This document shows, piece after piece, positions 7,710-15,069 of a stretch of 64,000 nt of DNA (its first letter is position 1; every line of letters begins with the position of its first letter). The translations under genes were made by a program, and so were the position numbers. Below the pieces are notes generated by a model. The model was given only the letters and a program-made list of their open reading frames with translations. It was not told where the DNA came from and made no database searches. The stretch spans positions 1-64,000 of the forward strand of contig DATAUK010000042.1 of assembly GCA_036268295.1 (NCBI GenBank), given 5' to 3'. This DNA comes from DATAUK01 sp036268295 (GTDB taxonomy: Bacteria; Actinomycetota; Actinomycetes; JAFAQI01).

Positions 7710-9170
7710 TCAGACCCCGAGATAGATGAAGCCGTTGGCTTCGTCGCGGAAGGTGATGCCGGCTTCGCGCAGTGGCGCGTCCCAGTCGCCGAGGCAGGTC
7801 GGGTCGGCGCCCTCCGAGCCGTGGTCGGCGGTCAGCAGGAACGTCGTCGACTCCATTGCGCCGATCTGGTCGAGATGGTCGAGGAAGACGCCGAGCCGCC
7901 GATCGGCATCGCGCATCGCGGCGTGCGCGATCACTGAGTGCGGGCCGCCGGCATGATGGCCGGTGTCGGTCAGCAGGGTGTTCCACCAGGTGAGTCGCGG
8001 CGCTTCACGAACCGACGGCCAGAGGTCAATCATCTGCGTCAGACCGACCGCGTCGACCGACGACGACCAGGCATAGTCGTTGCGCGCCTCGACGTACTCC
8101 TGACTGGCGTGCGCATCCTCTCGGGGCGAGGGCAGCAGCTCGTCCATGTCCGACGCGCCGCCTGAGTTGCCCGCCTCGCGGATCAAGCCGAAGGTGGAGT
8201 ACGACGCCCCCGAGTCGGCCGGCTCGTTGACACACGCGGTCGGGCCGTCGATCCGCTCGAAGACGGTTCGAACATCAGGCGAGAGCCAGTCCGCCCAGCG
8301 ATGCCAAGTCTTTGCATCGTTGGTGAGTTGTTGTGCCGCAATGGATCTGTCGTAGTAGGCGTTGTTGACGATCCCGTGTCGGCCGGGTCCGACTCCGGTC
8401 AGCGCGCAGGTGTGGTTGACCAACGTGACGCTCGGAAACTCCGCGATCGCGCCACCGGCCAGCGCGCAGCCGCGAGCAAGCAGCCGGGCGACCGCGGGCA
8501 GCTCGCCGGCAGCGGCGAGCGAGTAGAGCGAGTTGGAGTTGCAGCCGTCCCAAAGCAGCCCGACCACCGGTGCGCCGGCACGCGGCGCGAGAAAGTCGAC
8601 CAGCGCCTGGCCGTCCATGTCGCCGAGCGCCGCCAGTGGCCTGCCCGCGAGCCAGGCCAGCGTCGGCGCGACGTCGATGACCCGGGCCGCGGCCGGGATG
8701 AGACCGCGCGCGGTCACGCCCGACCCGGACAGCAACAACGGCGCACGCGACTGGACAACCGACAGCGATCCGTGCTCGCCGAGATGACCGCCACGATCCG
8801 GCCAGTAGTGCCGGCCGGTGTGGACGATCGCGATGTCCGGCGCGGCGGGTGCGGCGAACAACGATCCGAGCCGCTCCGCCGCCCATGGGTAGGAGTTGCG
8901 CGAATTCGGCGGCGACGGGTCGGCGAGCTCCTCGGCAAGGGTCGAGAACGCGAGCGGATCCTGGCGTTGCACCGGGTTGGCCCCGCGAAGCAGCTCGGCA
9001 GCCGCGTCGGGCTCAGCTCGGGACAGCCGAGCCGCTCCAGCTGAGTTGGCGACGATTATCGCGTCACCCTCGGCGTAGGCGATCAGATCGATGACCTCGG
9101 CGAGCGAGGGATCGCAGAGTACGTCGACGGCACGGGCCCGCAACAGTTCCACGTCAGCCGGCGCGGTCAT
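7710..9170 (-). CDS. Alkaline-phosphatase superfamily hydrolase with permuted domain order
   Basis: A 486-residue metallohydrolase-like protein. Residues from about 195 carry the usual N-terminal half of a type I phosphodiesterase: LLWDGC (metal Asp), FPSVTLVNHTCALTG with the likely Thr nucleophile, and later TADHGSEG (metal Asp-His). The usual C-terminal part lies instead at about residues 100-190: GGHLGEHGSL, RAPLLLSGSGV and IDVAPTLAWLAG. The chain then ends soon after TADHG, so the fold appears circularly permuted. Substrate could be a phosphodiester, phosphonate or nucleotide. It is the last gene of a five-gene run, 31 nt after the glycosyltransferase. ATG 9170 is preferred to a TTG at 9212, which would overlap the upstream stop. 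Confidence 0.75.
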   Translation of the reverse strand: MTAPADVELLRARAVDVLCDPSLAEVIDLIAYAEGDAIIVANSAGAARLSRAEPDAAAELLRGANPVQRQDPLAFSTLAEELADPSPPNSRNSYPWAAERLGSLFAAPAAPDIAIVHTGRHYWPDRGGHLGEHGSLSVVQSRAPLLLSGSGVTARGLIPAAARVIDVAPTLAWLAGRPLAALGDMDGQALVDFLAPRAGAPVVGLLWDGCNSNSLYSLAAAGELPAVARLLARGCALAGGAIAEFPSVTLVNHTCALTGVGPGRHGIVNNAYYDRSIAAQQLTNDAKTWHRWADWLSPDVRTVFERIDGPTACVNEPADSGASYSTFGLIREAGNSGGASDMDELLPSPREDAHASQEYVEARNDYAWSSSVDAVGLTQMIDLWPSVREAPRLTWWNTLLTDTGHHAGGPHSVIAHAAMRDADRRLGVFLDHLDQIGAMESTTFLLTADHGSEGADPTCLGDWDAPLREAGITFRDEANGFIYLGV

Positions 9171-9201
9171 GCTCTGGACACTAGCCACCAATCTGGTGAC
9201 G

Positions 9202-9882
9202 CTAACCGGCAAGCGCGCTCAGCGTGTCACCGAAGCCGCCGTCGGCACGCGGCTCGCGCCGGGCGCTGGTTACCACCGGCAGCGTCGCAGTCGACACCAC
9301 CCGACGGCCGGCCAACCGGCTCAGCAGAGCAACGTCCTCGTGCGCAGGCAGGCTCGGCCAGCCACCGGCATCGAGATATGCGGCGGCACTAAGGCCGAGA
9401 TTTGCACCATGCACGTGATCGTGGTCCTCGATCGCGCGATAGCCGGCGCGCCACCTGCCCGCCACAGCGGGGTGATGGTCCGACCAGTCGTCGACCGCCA
9501 CGGTGCCGACGACGGCCTGCCATCCCGCCGCCGCGAACTCCAACTGGCCGGTGAGCCAGTCGGCCGGCACCACCGAGTCGGCATCGGTCATCGCCAGCCA
9601 CAGCTGATCGGGATCGAGATCGCTGTGACGGCGCAACACCTCGTTGGTGCCGGTTCGCCGGGCAGCCCCGACACTTCGGAGCTCGACCTCCATCGACACC
9701 AGCCACGGCCGGGAGGCAACGATCGCCGCGCTCGCATCGGTGCAGGCATCCAGCACCACTACAACCGTGACCGGCACCGGCGCCACCCTCGCAACTGCGA
9801 TCTCGAGCCCGTCGAGACAACGCGGCAGCAGCAGCTCCTCGTTGCGCGCCGGGACCACGACGCCAATCGCGGTGATGCTCAC
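9202..9882 (-). CDS. Family 2 glycosyltransferase
   Basis: A 226-residue GT-A fold enzyme. The N-terminus IGVVVPARNEELLLPRCLDGL is the classic GT2 nucleotide-sugar binding opening; VVVVLDACTDAS follows, and TDADSVVPADWL is the DxD-type metal site. A C-terminal HEDVALLSRL resembles the ED acidic catalytic motif. No membrane segment is visible, so it is probably cytosolic or peripheral. The GTG start overlaps the methyltransferase stop as GTGA. Donor and acceptor cannot be read from sequence. Confidence 0.88.
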   Translation of the reverse strand: MSITAIGVVVPARNEELLLPRCLDGLEIAVARVAPVPVTVVVVLDACTDASAAIVASRPWLVSMEVELRSVGAARRTGTNEVLRRHSDLDPDQLWLAMTDADSVVPADWLTGQLEFAAAGWQAVVGTVAVDDWSDHHPAVAGRWRAGYRAIEDHDHVHGANLGLSAAAYLDAGGWPSLPAHEDVALLSRLAGRRVVSTATLPVVTSARREPRADGGFGDTLSALAG

Positions 9883-10484
9883 GTGAGCAGCCCGGTCGCT
9901 CGGGCCACCGAGACGGCACGGTCGCGGGCGAAAACTTCGAGTAGGAAGTCCTCCTCGTCGTGACGAGCCAGCCGCTCCAGGTACGGCGAGGCCTCGATCA
10001 CCTCGTGGACGTCCTCGCCGCGCAGCGGATAGTCCGCGACACCATGGCGCCAGTGCACGGCGATCAAGGTCCCGCCGGCCTCGAGCGACTCGGTCGCCCG
10101 GGTGACCAGCTCGTCGAGATCTTCCTTGGCCAGGTAGTAGCCGATCTCACTGAGCACGATCAGGTCGAACGAGCCATCCGGCCAGTCAGCCGGCAGCGTC
10201 AGCTGCTCAACGGTCACGCCTGGTCGGCCTTCAAGCCGCTGCCGGGTCGCCACGACGGACGACGCGGTGATGTCGGCCGCCAGCAACGACACGCACCTCG
10301 GGGCGAGCATCGAGGTCAAGACCCCGATCGAGCACCCGGCCTCGAAGCAGCGGAGATAGCGCGGCTTCGGCAGGCTCGCGATCGTCAGTGCGTACTTTCG
10401 CCTTTCATACCAACGAGTTTCGAAACTCCAAGGATCCCGCGCCGCATCGTAGACGCGATCGAAATACGACTCCGGCAGGGTCAC
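9879..10484 (-). CDS. SAM-dependent class I methyltransferase (NodS-like)
   Basis: A 201-residue methyltransferase. SAM motif I is CFEAGCSIGVLTSML, the acidic residue ending strand 2 is in LLAADITASSV, and DLIVLSEIGYYL is the strand-4 region. The N-terminal SYFDRVYDAARDPWSFETRWYERRKY matches the pattern of NodS-like methyltransferases, which N-methylate deacetylated sugars in Nod factor synthesis (family knowledge). That would fit a deacetylase neighbour acting first. GTG 10484 overlaps the PIG-L stop as GTGA. Substrate assignment is inference. Confidence 0.85.
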   Translation of the reverse strand: MTLPESYFDRVYDAARDPWSFETRWYERRKYALTIASLPKPRYLRCFEAGCSIGVLTSMLAPRCVSLLAADITASSVVATRQRLEGRPGVTVEQLTLPADWPDGSFDLIVLSEIGYYLAKEDLDELVTRATESLEAGGTLIAVHWRHGVADYPLRGEDVHEVIEASPYLERLARHDEEDFLLEVFARDRAVSVARATGLLT

Positions 10485-11215
10485 TGGAACACCAGCTCAT
10501 CGGGACGGGTAAACCGTTCGAGCACATGCGGAGGGAGTACCGCGACGTCGGCTGGGTCCGGCCCGATCGGGCGCACCTGGGTGGCGAAGGCAGCGATCGC
10601 AGTTGTCTTGGCGGCGAGGTCGATTCCGGTCACCGCGCGCGCCCGCGCCCACGGCACCCGATCGTCGTCTGGCGACGCCCAATGCCACATCCAGATCGGG
10701 TACTCGACCAACGTGGTACCCAGCTCCGCCGCGGCCTCGCCCGCTGCCTCATGGTCCGGATGGCCGTCGCCGCGCCACGGTGCGAACACGACGTCCGACA
10801 CATCGACGACCGCTCGAAGTGCCTCGATCAGCTCCGGCAGATGAGACGCGAGTCCGCTGTCAGGAAGGCCGAGGTGGTGCATTGCCTGCGGCGCTATGCC
10901 GAGCTTGCCAATGGCCGCAACGGATTCGGCTCGGCGTAACGCGCCGAGCCGCGACCGAGCGAACCGGGTTGACTCCGGATGTGACGCCTCACCATCGGTC
11001 GCCCAGACCATGACGACCGACGCACCGCAACCGGCCAGCCGGCGCAGCACCCCACCGACGCCGAGCACTTCGTCGTCCGGATGCGCGGCGAGGACAACGA
11101 CGCGACGGCGAGCCAGCACCGGGCCGACGTCGAAGGCCGGCCAGGTCCGGCGCGCCAGCCATGGCCGCCAGACCGACTCTGCAGTGCCGACGCCGTCGAT
11201 CGCGGTCGTCACCAT
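10481..11215 (-). CDS. PIG-L family (LmbE-like) deacetylase
   Basis: A 244-residue zinc-dependent N-deacetylase of the PIG-L/LmbE/MshB family. The metal and catalytic motif is VLAAHPDDEVLGVGG near residue 42, with a second metal ligand in DGHPDHEAAG. The family removes acetyl groups from GlcNAc-type sugars (GlcNAc-PI, mycothiol precursor, teicoplanin). It sits inside an operon with an NodS-like methyltransferase and a GT2 enzyme, which suggests deacetylation of an amino-sugar intermediate. ATG 11215, or GTG 11212 which makes a GTGA overlap, follows the acyl-CoA dehydrogenase stop. It is unlikely to be MshB itself because of this context. Confidence 0.88.
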   Translation of the reverse strand: MVTTAIDGVGTAESVWRPWLARRTWPAFDVGPVLARRRVVVLAAHPDDEVLGVGGVLRRLAGCGASVVMVWATDGEASHPESTRFARSRLGALRRAESVAAIGKLGIAPQAMHHLGLPDSGLASHLPELIEALRAVVDVSDVVFAPWRGDGHPDHEAAGEAAAELGTTLVEYPIWMWHWASPDDDRVPWARARAVTGIDLAAKTTAIAAFATQVRPIGPDPADVAVLPPHVLERFTRPDELVFQ

Positions 11216-12255
11216 CGGTCACCCGCATCGAGTAGCCGCCGTCCCAGATCGGCGAGGTCACGCTCGGCGTGGCTCTGCCTGACATACAGCGCGAGATCGG
11301 CAACGCGGCGGGCGTGCGCGTGGTCCGTCGCGAGCGGAGTCGCGCCGAGGGCCCGCCCGACACGCTCGACCACCTCGGTCGCGGTTGCCTCAACCACACC
11401 TCGAGCCTCCCGCGCGATGACGGCCGCCCGGCCGCCACGATCACCGGGATCCGAGTCGAATGCAGTGGCAGCCGACCGAAGGCTCGCCGCCGCGGCCGCG
11501 AGAGCGACATCGATCGCGCCGAGGTGGGCGAGTCCGAGGTCGTCGGGAGTACGCCGGCCGGCGGCCGCGAGCAGTGCGCGTGCAACCGCGACGGCGCCGC
11601 CGTACCAGACTGCGGCAACGCCCGCGGCACCATGCCAGAACCCCGGACGCTCGAGATAGGCCGCCGGGCCGCCAACCGCGATCGCGGCTGCGTCATCAAA
11701 ATTCACCGTGCGGGTGTCGCACCCGGTCAATGCCAGCGCCTGCCAGGTCGCTTCGGCCGGCTGCACCCGCTCGCTGGTGAGGTCGACGGCGAACAGCCGG
11801 TTCCCGTCTGGGGCGTGCGCCGTGAGCAGAGCGTTGGTGCAGATTCCTGCGCCGCTGCACCAGGCCTTTCGCCCGGTCAGGCGCCAGCCGCCGTCGGCAC
11901 GCTGCGTGGCGTCGACCCGAGCGGTCGGCGGTTCGGCCGCCCATACCCCCCACAGTGCTCCGGCCGCGGCAGATTCCACGCCGAGCTCGGCGAGGATGGC
12001 GATCGCATCGAGGTGCGCCTCGGCGAGTCTTGCCAGCGTCAGGTCGAGCTCGCCGATCGCGGACAACAGGTCGAACCGCTCCTGGGTCCGGCCGTGTCCC
12101 GGCAGCGGTGCCGCCAGCCGCCCGCCGGCCGCAAGATCCCGGAACAACTCAGCAGCGACGGCAGGATGCTCGGTGTGCGGACGGTCTGGCTGATGTGCCC
12201 ACCAGGACCGCAGCATGGTGCTCGGATCCCCAGTAGTACGGAGGGATTCGGTCAC
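11209..12255 (-). CDS. Acyl-CoA dehydrogenase-like flavoprotein
   Basis: A 348-residue protein starting at GTG 12255. The middle part (TGRKAWCSGAGICTNALLTA and ALTGCDTRTVNFDDAAA) resembles the FAD-binding beta domain of acyl-CoA dehydrogenases, and the C-terminal helical part includes VARALLAAAGRRT and HARRVADLALYVRQSHAERDLADLGRRLLDAG. The catalytic Glu is not obvious to me. It is shorter than typical members (380-400 residues), so it may be a degenerate or specialised enzyme. It is the first gene of the five-gene operon and is divergent from an ECF sigma factor. Confidence 0.78.
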   Translation of the reverse strand: MTESLRTTGDPSTMLRSWWAHQPDRPHTEHPAVAAELFRDLAAGGRLAAPLPGHGRTQERFDLLSAIGELDLTLARLAEAHLDAIAILAELGVESAAAGALWGVWAAEPPTARVDATQRADGGWRLTGRKAWCSGAGICTNALLTAHAPDGNRLFAVDLTSERVQPAEATWQALALTGCDTRTVNFDDAAAIAVGGPAAYLERPGFWHGAAGVAAVWYGGAVAVARALLAAAGRRTPDDLGLAHLGAIDVALAAAAASLRSAATAFDSDPGDRGGRAAVIAREARGVVEATATEVVERVGRALGATPLATDHAHARRVADLALYVRQSHAERDLADLGRRLLDAGDRW

Positions 12256-12295
12256 GTCGTGACTGTGTCCATTCGGCCGGACTCGAAACGAGGAC

Positions 12296-12345
12296 GCAAC
12301 CGAACGCTACGGCGAGGCAACCGAATCAGTTGCTGCGAGGTCTAG
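12296..12345 (+). promoter_or_regulatory. ECF-type promoter upstream of the sigma factor gene
   Basis: GCAACC at 12317-12322 and GTCTAG at 12340-12345 are separated by 17 nt, in the style of group ECF promoters recognised by SigE-like factors. GCAACCGAA also occurs at 12296-12304, so the -35-like element is repeated with a 21-nt offset. The sigma start codon is 22 nt downstream of the -10. Autoregulation is inferred. Confidence 0.5.
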
Positions 12346-12367
12346 TAAGGCGAAGGGAGTAGCGAGC

Positions 12368-12892
12368 ATGAACGAACGGCGCGGGGGCTACGCGACCACG
12401 TCGTTCGATGAGTTCGTCGTTCGCGCCCTGCCCGATCTACTCGCGTTCGCCCACCGCCTCACTGCCGATGCCGCGGAGGCCGAAGACCTGGTCCAAGCCG
12501 CATTGGTCAAGTCGATGGCACGCTGGTCTGCCATCGAGCGCCAGGACGACCCGTTCGTCTACGTCAGGCGCGTCATCGTCAACACCCACATCACCTGGTG
12601 GCGCCGCTGGTCGGCGCGCGTCACCGTCGGATCGGTTCCTGAGCGGGTCTCAGCCGAGCACACGCAACTCGCCGCCGACCAGGACGAGGTACGCCGGGCG
12701 CTACTCGCGCTGCCACAGCGACAACGAGCGGTGCTGGTTCTTCGGTTCTACGAGGACATGTCAGAGGCCCAGATCGCCGTCGCCCTCGACTGCCGACCAG
12801 GAACCGTCAAATCCCAGGCATCACGAGCCATGGCGACGCTGCGCCGAGCGCTCGACCCGCACCGGATCGACATCGAGGAGGTAGCCCGATGA
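12368..12892 (+). CDS. ECF sigma factor (SigE family)
   Basis: A 174-residue sigma factor. Region 2 is DLLAFAHRLTADAAEAEDLVQAALVKSMARW (read in two parts), with the conserved DLVQ; region 4 is LPQRQRAVLVLRFYEDMSEA followed by the recognition helix DCRPGTVKSQASRAMATLRR. The stop overlaps the following gene by ATGA. An ECF-like promoter lies upstream, so it probably directs its own transcription. No ZAS anti-sigma motif is visible in the neighbour, but a coupled membrane partner is typical for this family. Confidence 0.92.
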   Translation: MNERRGGYATTSFDEFVVRALPDLLAFAHRLTADAAEAEDLVQAALVKSMARWSAIERQDDPFVYVRRVIVNTHITWWRRWSARVTVGSVPERVSAEHTQLAADQDEVRRALLALPQRQRAVLVLRFYEDMSEAQIAVALDCRPGTVKSQASRAMATLRRALDPHRIDIEEVAR

Positions 12893-14016
12893 GCCCGGAA
12901 GACCGGCTCCGCCGAGCACTCAACGACGGCGACTGGTCGCTGCCGATCTGGGCCGCGCCGGCTGCGCAGCTCCGCCACGCCGCGCGGCGCCGGATGGCAG
13001 TCACCAGCGCCGCCGCGGTTGCCGTCGTCGCAGCAGTGACGGTCGGCGTCGTCGTGCCGCTGACGCTTGCCGGCGGCGCCGCGACGCCGCCGATCGCGAA
13101 GCACCCTCATCATCACAGCCGGTTCGAGCTGCCGAAGCTGGGCGATCCCCGCTTCCCGACAAGCATCTATCCTGCGCCCGGCCGCAAGCCGGCTCAAGGC
13201 TCGCTGTCGTGTCCCAGCCTGGCCGGTACCGATCCGAACCCGCCATCGATCGAGAAGAAGGACTACCGCCAGCTGGCCTCGGACTTCGGCGGTCAGTCCT
13301 TCGTCCACGATCTTGAGCGGACCGACCGGACGCTGTGGCCGCGGCTGCGCCACGAGTACCTCAATCTTTCGCAGGTCACCGGGACGGTCCCGATCGGGAC
13401 GTGGGACACCGTGCGGGTCACTCCCGCGAAGCTCGACGGGAACGCCGCGTCGGCCACCGTCGACTGCGGTGCGGCTCTGGTCCTTCGGTCAGTCGCGCTG
13501 ACATACATCCAATCGGGAACCGGCGGGCAGACGGCCTATGTTCTGCAGCGTGATCATCACCTGCTGCTGTGGGGCCCGCTGCCCTACGTCTCGGGAACGA
13601 GCGGCGCCGATCCCTATGAAGGCGAGAGCAAGACATATATCCGCAACCATCCCGCGTCGTGCGGCGACGTCTTCCAGCACGACCGGCTGCATCTGACCGG
13701 CGCCTCGCGGTACCTCGAGCTCACCGCACACCTCCCGAAGGACTACTTCCGGTGTGTGCTCAGCGGCTGGCTACCGTTGACCCTCACGTCCACGAACGGG
13801 CCCGCCCTTCACCCGGCTCGAGTCGGGCCGCGCCGCCGGATCATCCTGACTCCCGGGCAACGAGCCAGCGTGATCCTTCGCCTGCCGTCCTGCCCGGGGC
13901 CTCGCACCAGCTACGACCAGGTCGACCACCACGAGAGCCACGTGCTGACCCAGCTCAACGTCTCGCTGTCGATCGGGCCGTGCGGCCTCACCGAGTCCAG
14001 CTTCCAACGGGACTGA
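12889..14016 (+). CDS. Single-pass membrane protein coupled to the ECF sigma factor
   Basis: A 375-residue protein. A short basic cytoplasmic stretch of about 35 residues (MSPEDRLRRALNDGDW and RHAARRRM) is followed by one membrane segment (SAAAVAVVAAVTVGVVVPLTL) and a long extracellular domain with at least five Cys and a His-rich linker (KHPHHHSRF). This topology and the ATGA overlap with the sigma gene fit a partner or anti-sigma-like protein, but no HxxxCxxC zinc motif is present. The C-terminal domain is not recognised. Confidence 0.7.
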   Translation: MSPEDRLRRALNDGDWSLPIWAAPAAQLRHAARRRMAVTSAAAVAVVAAVTVGVVVPLTLAGGAATPPIAKHPHHHSRFELPKLGDPRFPTSIYPAPGRKPAQGSLSCPSLAGTDPNPPSIEKKDYRQLASDFGGQSFVHDLERTDRTLWPRLRHEYLNLSQVTGTVPIGTWDTVRVTPAKLDGNAASATVDCGAALVLRSVALTYIQSGTGGQTAYVLQRDHHLLLWGPLPYVSGTSGADPYEGESKTYIRNHPASCGDVFQHDRLHLTGASRYLELTAHLPKDYFRCVLSGWLPLTLTSTNGPALHPARVGPRRRIILTPGQRASVILRLPSCPGPRTSYDQVDHHESHVLTQLNVSLSIGPCGLTESSFQRD

Positions 14017-14024
14017 CGCCGAGC

Positions 14025-14070
14025 ACACGAGACGGCCCCCGAGTCGCAAGACCCGGGGGCCGTCTCGTGA
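14025..14070. terminator. Bidirectional hairpin terminator
   Basis: CACGAGACGGCCCCC at 14026-14040 pairs perfectly with GGGGGCCGTCTCGTG at 14055-14069, and one more pair is possible; the loop is about 12-14 nt. It sits between convergent genes ending at 14016 and 14082. There is no U-run, as is common in actinobacterial terminators. Confidence 0.85.
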
Positions 14071-14081
14071 CTGCCAGTCAA

Positions 14082-14240
14082 TTAGACCGACAGCGACTGC
14101 AAGGCCCGACGGGCTGCGTCGGCCTTGCGCTGCCGGCGGCGTAGGACCGCCAGCTGCCGCAGGTACGCCCGGCGTACCTGCTCGTCGTCGACCCGCGTTC
14201 GCTCGCGGGACAACACCTCATAAAGCAGGCTCTGCATCAT
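14082..14240 (-). CDS. Small basic helical protein downstream of whiB7
   Basis: A 52-residue ORF from ATG 14240, with AAGGAG 7 nt upstream, ending just before a strong terminator. It is rich in Arg, Ala and Leu (EQVRRAYLRQLAVLRRRQRK) and predicted to be almost wholly helical, with no Cys and no membrane segment. The longer frame up to 14453 has no ribosome site and overlaps whiB7. It lies about 113 nt after whiB7 on the same strand, so it may be part of the whiB7 transcript. No family is recognised. Confidence 0.6.
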   Translation of the reverse strand: MMQSLLYEVLSRERTRVDDEQVRRAYLRQLAVLRRRQRKADAARRALQSLSV

Positions 14241-14353
14241 CTGAAAACTCCTTGAATTCGTTTGGTAGACAGCCGGACTGATGCCCGGCTGATCAGTTGT
14301 GCGGCTCAACTCACCGCAGTCATCGGCGTTGCTCACGTGTTCGCTCGCGCGGC

Positions 14354-14611
14354 TCACGCCGCGACCACGTCTGACTTGCGGGGGCGACCTCGCGGCCGCT
14401 TGCGGGCCACGACGACGCCTGAGATCACGAGCTCGCCACCCCAGACGCCCCACGGCTCACGCCGGTCGAGAGCATCGGTCAGGCAGGACCGACGCAACGG
14501 ACAGTCCAGGCACAGTGCCTTTGCCCGCTCGACGTCAGCCGGCGACTCCGCGAAAAACAGGTCCGGGTCGACCAGGTGACAGGGCAGCGCGCATTCGAGC
14601 TTGTTGGACAT
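14354..14611 (-). CDS. whiB7: WhiB7-type redox-sensitive transcription factor with AT-hook
   Basis: An 85-residue Wbl protein. The four Fe-S cysteines are in LECALP, AKALCLDCPLRRSCL; GVWGGE is the sigma-contact turn and KRPRGRPRKSD is a C-terminal AT-hook, which marks the WhiB7/WblC subgroup. WhiB7 binds sigma A and activates intrinsic antibiotic-resistance genes. ATG 14611 is preceded by GAGGAGG (8 nt spacing). The gene follows a long leader with an upstream ORF and a terminator. Location beside uvrD2 and mycoredoxin matches the whiB7 locus of mycobacteria and the wblC locus of Streptomyces. Confidence 0.95.
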   Translation of the reverse strand: MSNKLECALPCHLVDPDLFFAESPADVERAKALCLDCPLRRSCLTDALDRREPWGVWGGELVISGVVVARKRPRGRPRKSDVVAA

Positions 14612-14644
14612 CGGTACCACCTCCTCGTTGTTGTCGGGGCGATC

Positions 14645-14688
14645 GGAGAAATAGAAAGGCCGCGGACCCTTTCGGGTGCCGCGGCCTT
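14645..14688 (-). terminator. Attenuator terminator in the whiB7 leader
   Basis: On the minus strand the 5' arm 14688-14674 (AAGGCCGCGGCACCC) pairs with the 3' arm 14669-14656 around a GAAA loop, with one bulged base. The stem is followed by a T-rich tail (TTTCTATTTCT). It lies between the upstream ORF stop and the whiB7 ribosome site, so it would end transcription before whiB7 unless disrupted. Confidence 0.85.
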
Positions 14689-14712
14689 GGATTCGCCGGT
14701 CTATCTGCTGGT

Positions 14713-14937
14713 TCAGACCGGATCCTCGAAGGCCTCGCCACCCGTCGCGCCCTTGCGGGTCGCGCCGTTGGCAGCATTCGCCGGAGTCGTGCACGTTGCG
14801 TCAGTCATGCCGACAATGCCGAGCTGGAAAGCCGGGACGGACACACCGGTGCCCAGATCCGGCGATGCCCAAGTCGACACCCGCGACCGCATGGCGAACA
14901 TGGCGGGCACCGGCGTCGAATACATCTCTGTCTTCAC
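14713..14937 (-). CDS. Upstream ORF (leader peptide) of whiB7
   Basis: A 74-residue reading frame from GTG 14937, preceded by AAGGAGG 9 nt upstream, ending at TGA 14715-14713 just 24 nt before the attenuator. The peptide begins with KTEMYSTPVPAM and ends with GGEAFEDPV. It has no membrane segment or known domain. Ribosomes translating its last codons would cover the antiterminator arm at 14729-14743. Known biology: whiB7/wblC leaders carry an upstream ORF whose translation governs attenuation. The role here is inferred from position and pairing. Confidence 0.7.
   Translation of the reverse strand: MKTEMYSTPVPAMFAMRSRVSTWASPDLGTGVSVPAFQLGIVGMTDATCTTPANAANGATRKGATGGEAFEDPV
14729..14743 (-). 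promoter_or_regulatory. Antiterminator arm inside the whiB7 upstream ORF
   Basis: The minus-strand sequence GGGTGGCGAGGCCTT can pair with the 5' arm of the attenuator (14674-14688) at 13 of 15 positions, nearly as well as the true 3' arm. This would block the terminator. It lies in the last ten codons or so of the upstream ORF, so a ribosome there would keep it single-stranded and allow termination. Confidence 0.7.
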
Positions 14938-15010
14938 GCTCGGGCACCTCCTTCGCTGCGTCGGTCGGTCGCGGTCAGGCCATGACAAGTTGCCTCGGCC
15001 AATGACTCGG

Positions 15011-15049
15011 ACAATAAAGGCTGAGCCTCCGCCGCGCAATCTATTTATC
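15011..15049 (-). promoter_or_regulatory. whiB7 promoter with AT-rich WhiB7-binding element
   Basis: On the minus strand a -35 TTGCGC (15039-15034) and a -10 TATTGT (15016-15011) are separated by 17 nt. An AT-rich GATAAATAGA (15049-15040) lies directly upstream of the -35, where the WhiB7 AT-hook is known to bind at its target promoters. The predicted leader is close to 390 nt. Autoactivation is inferred. Confidence 0.65.
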
Positions 15050-15069
15050 GGCCGGTCGAGGTCACGAGT

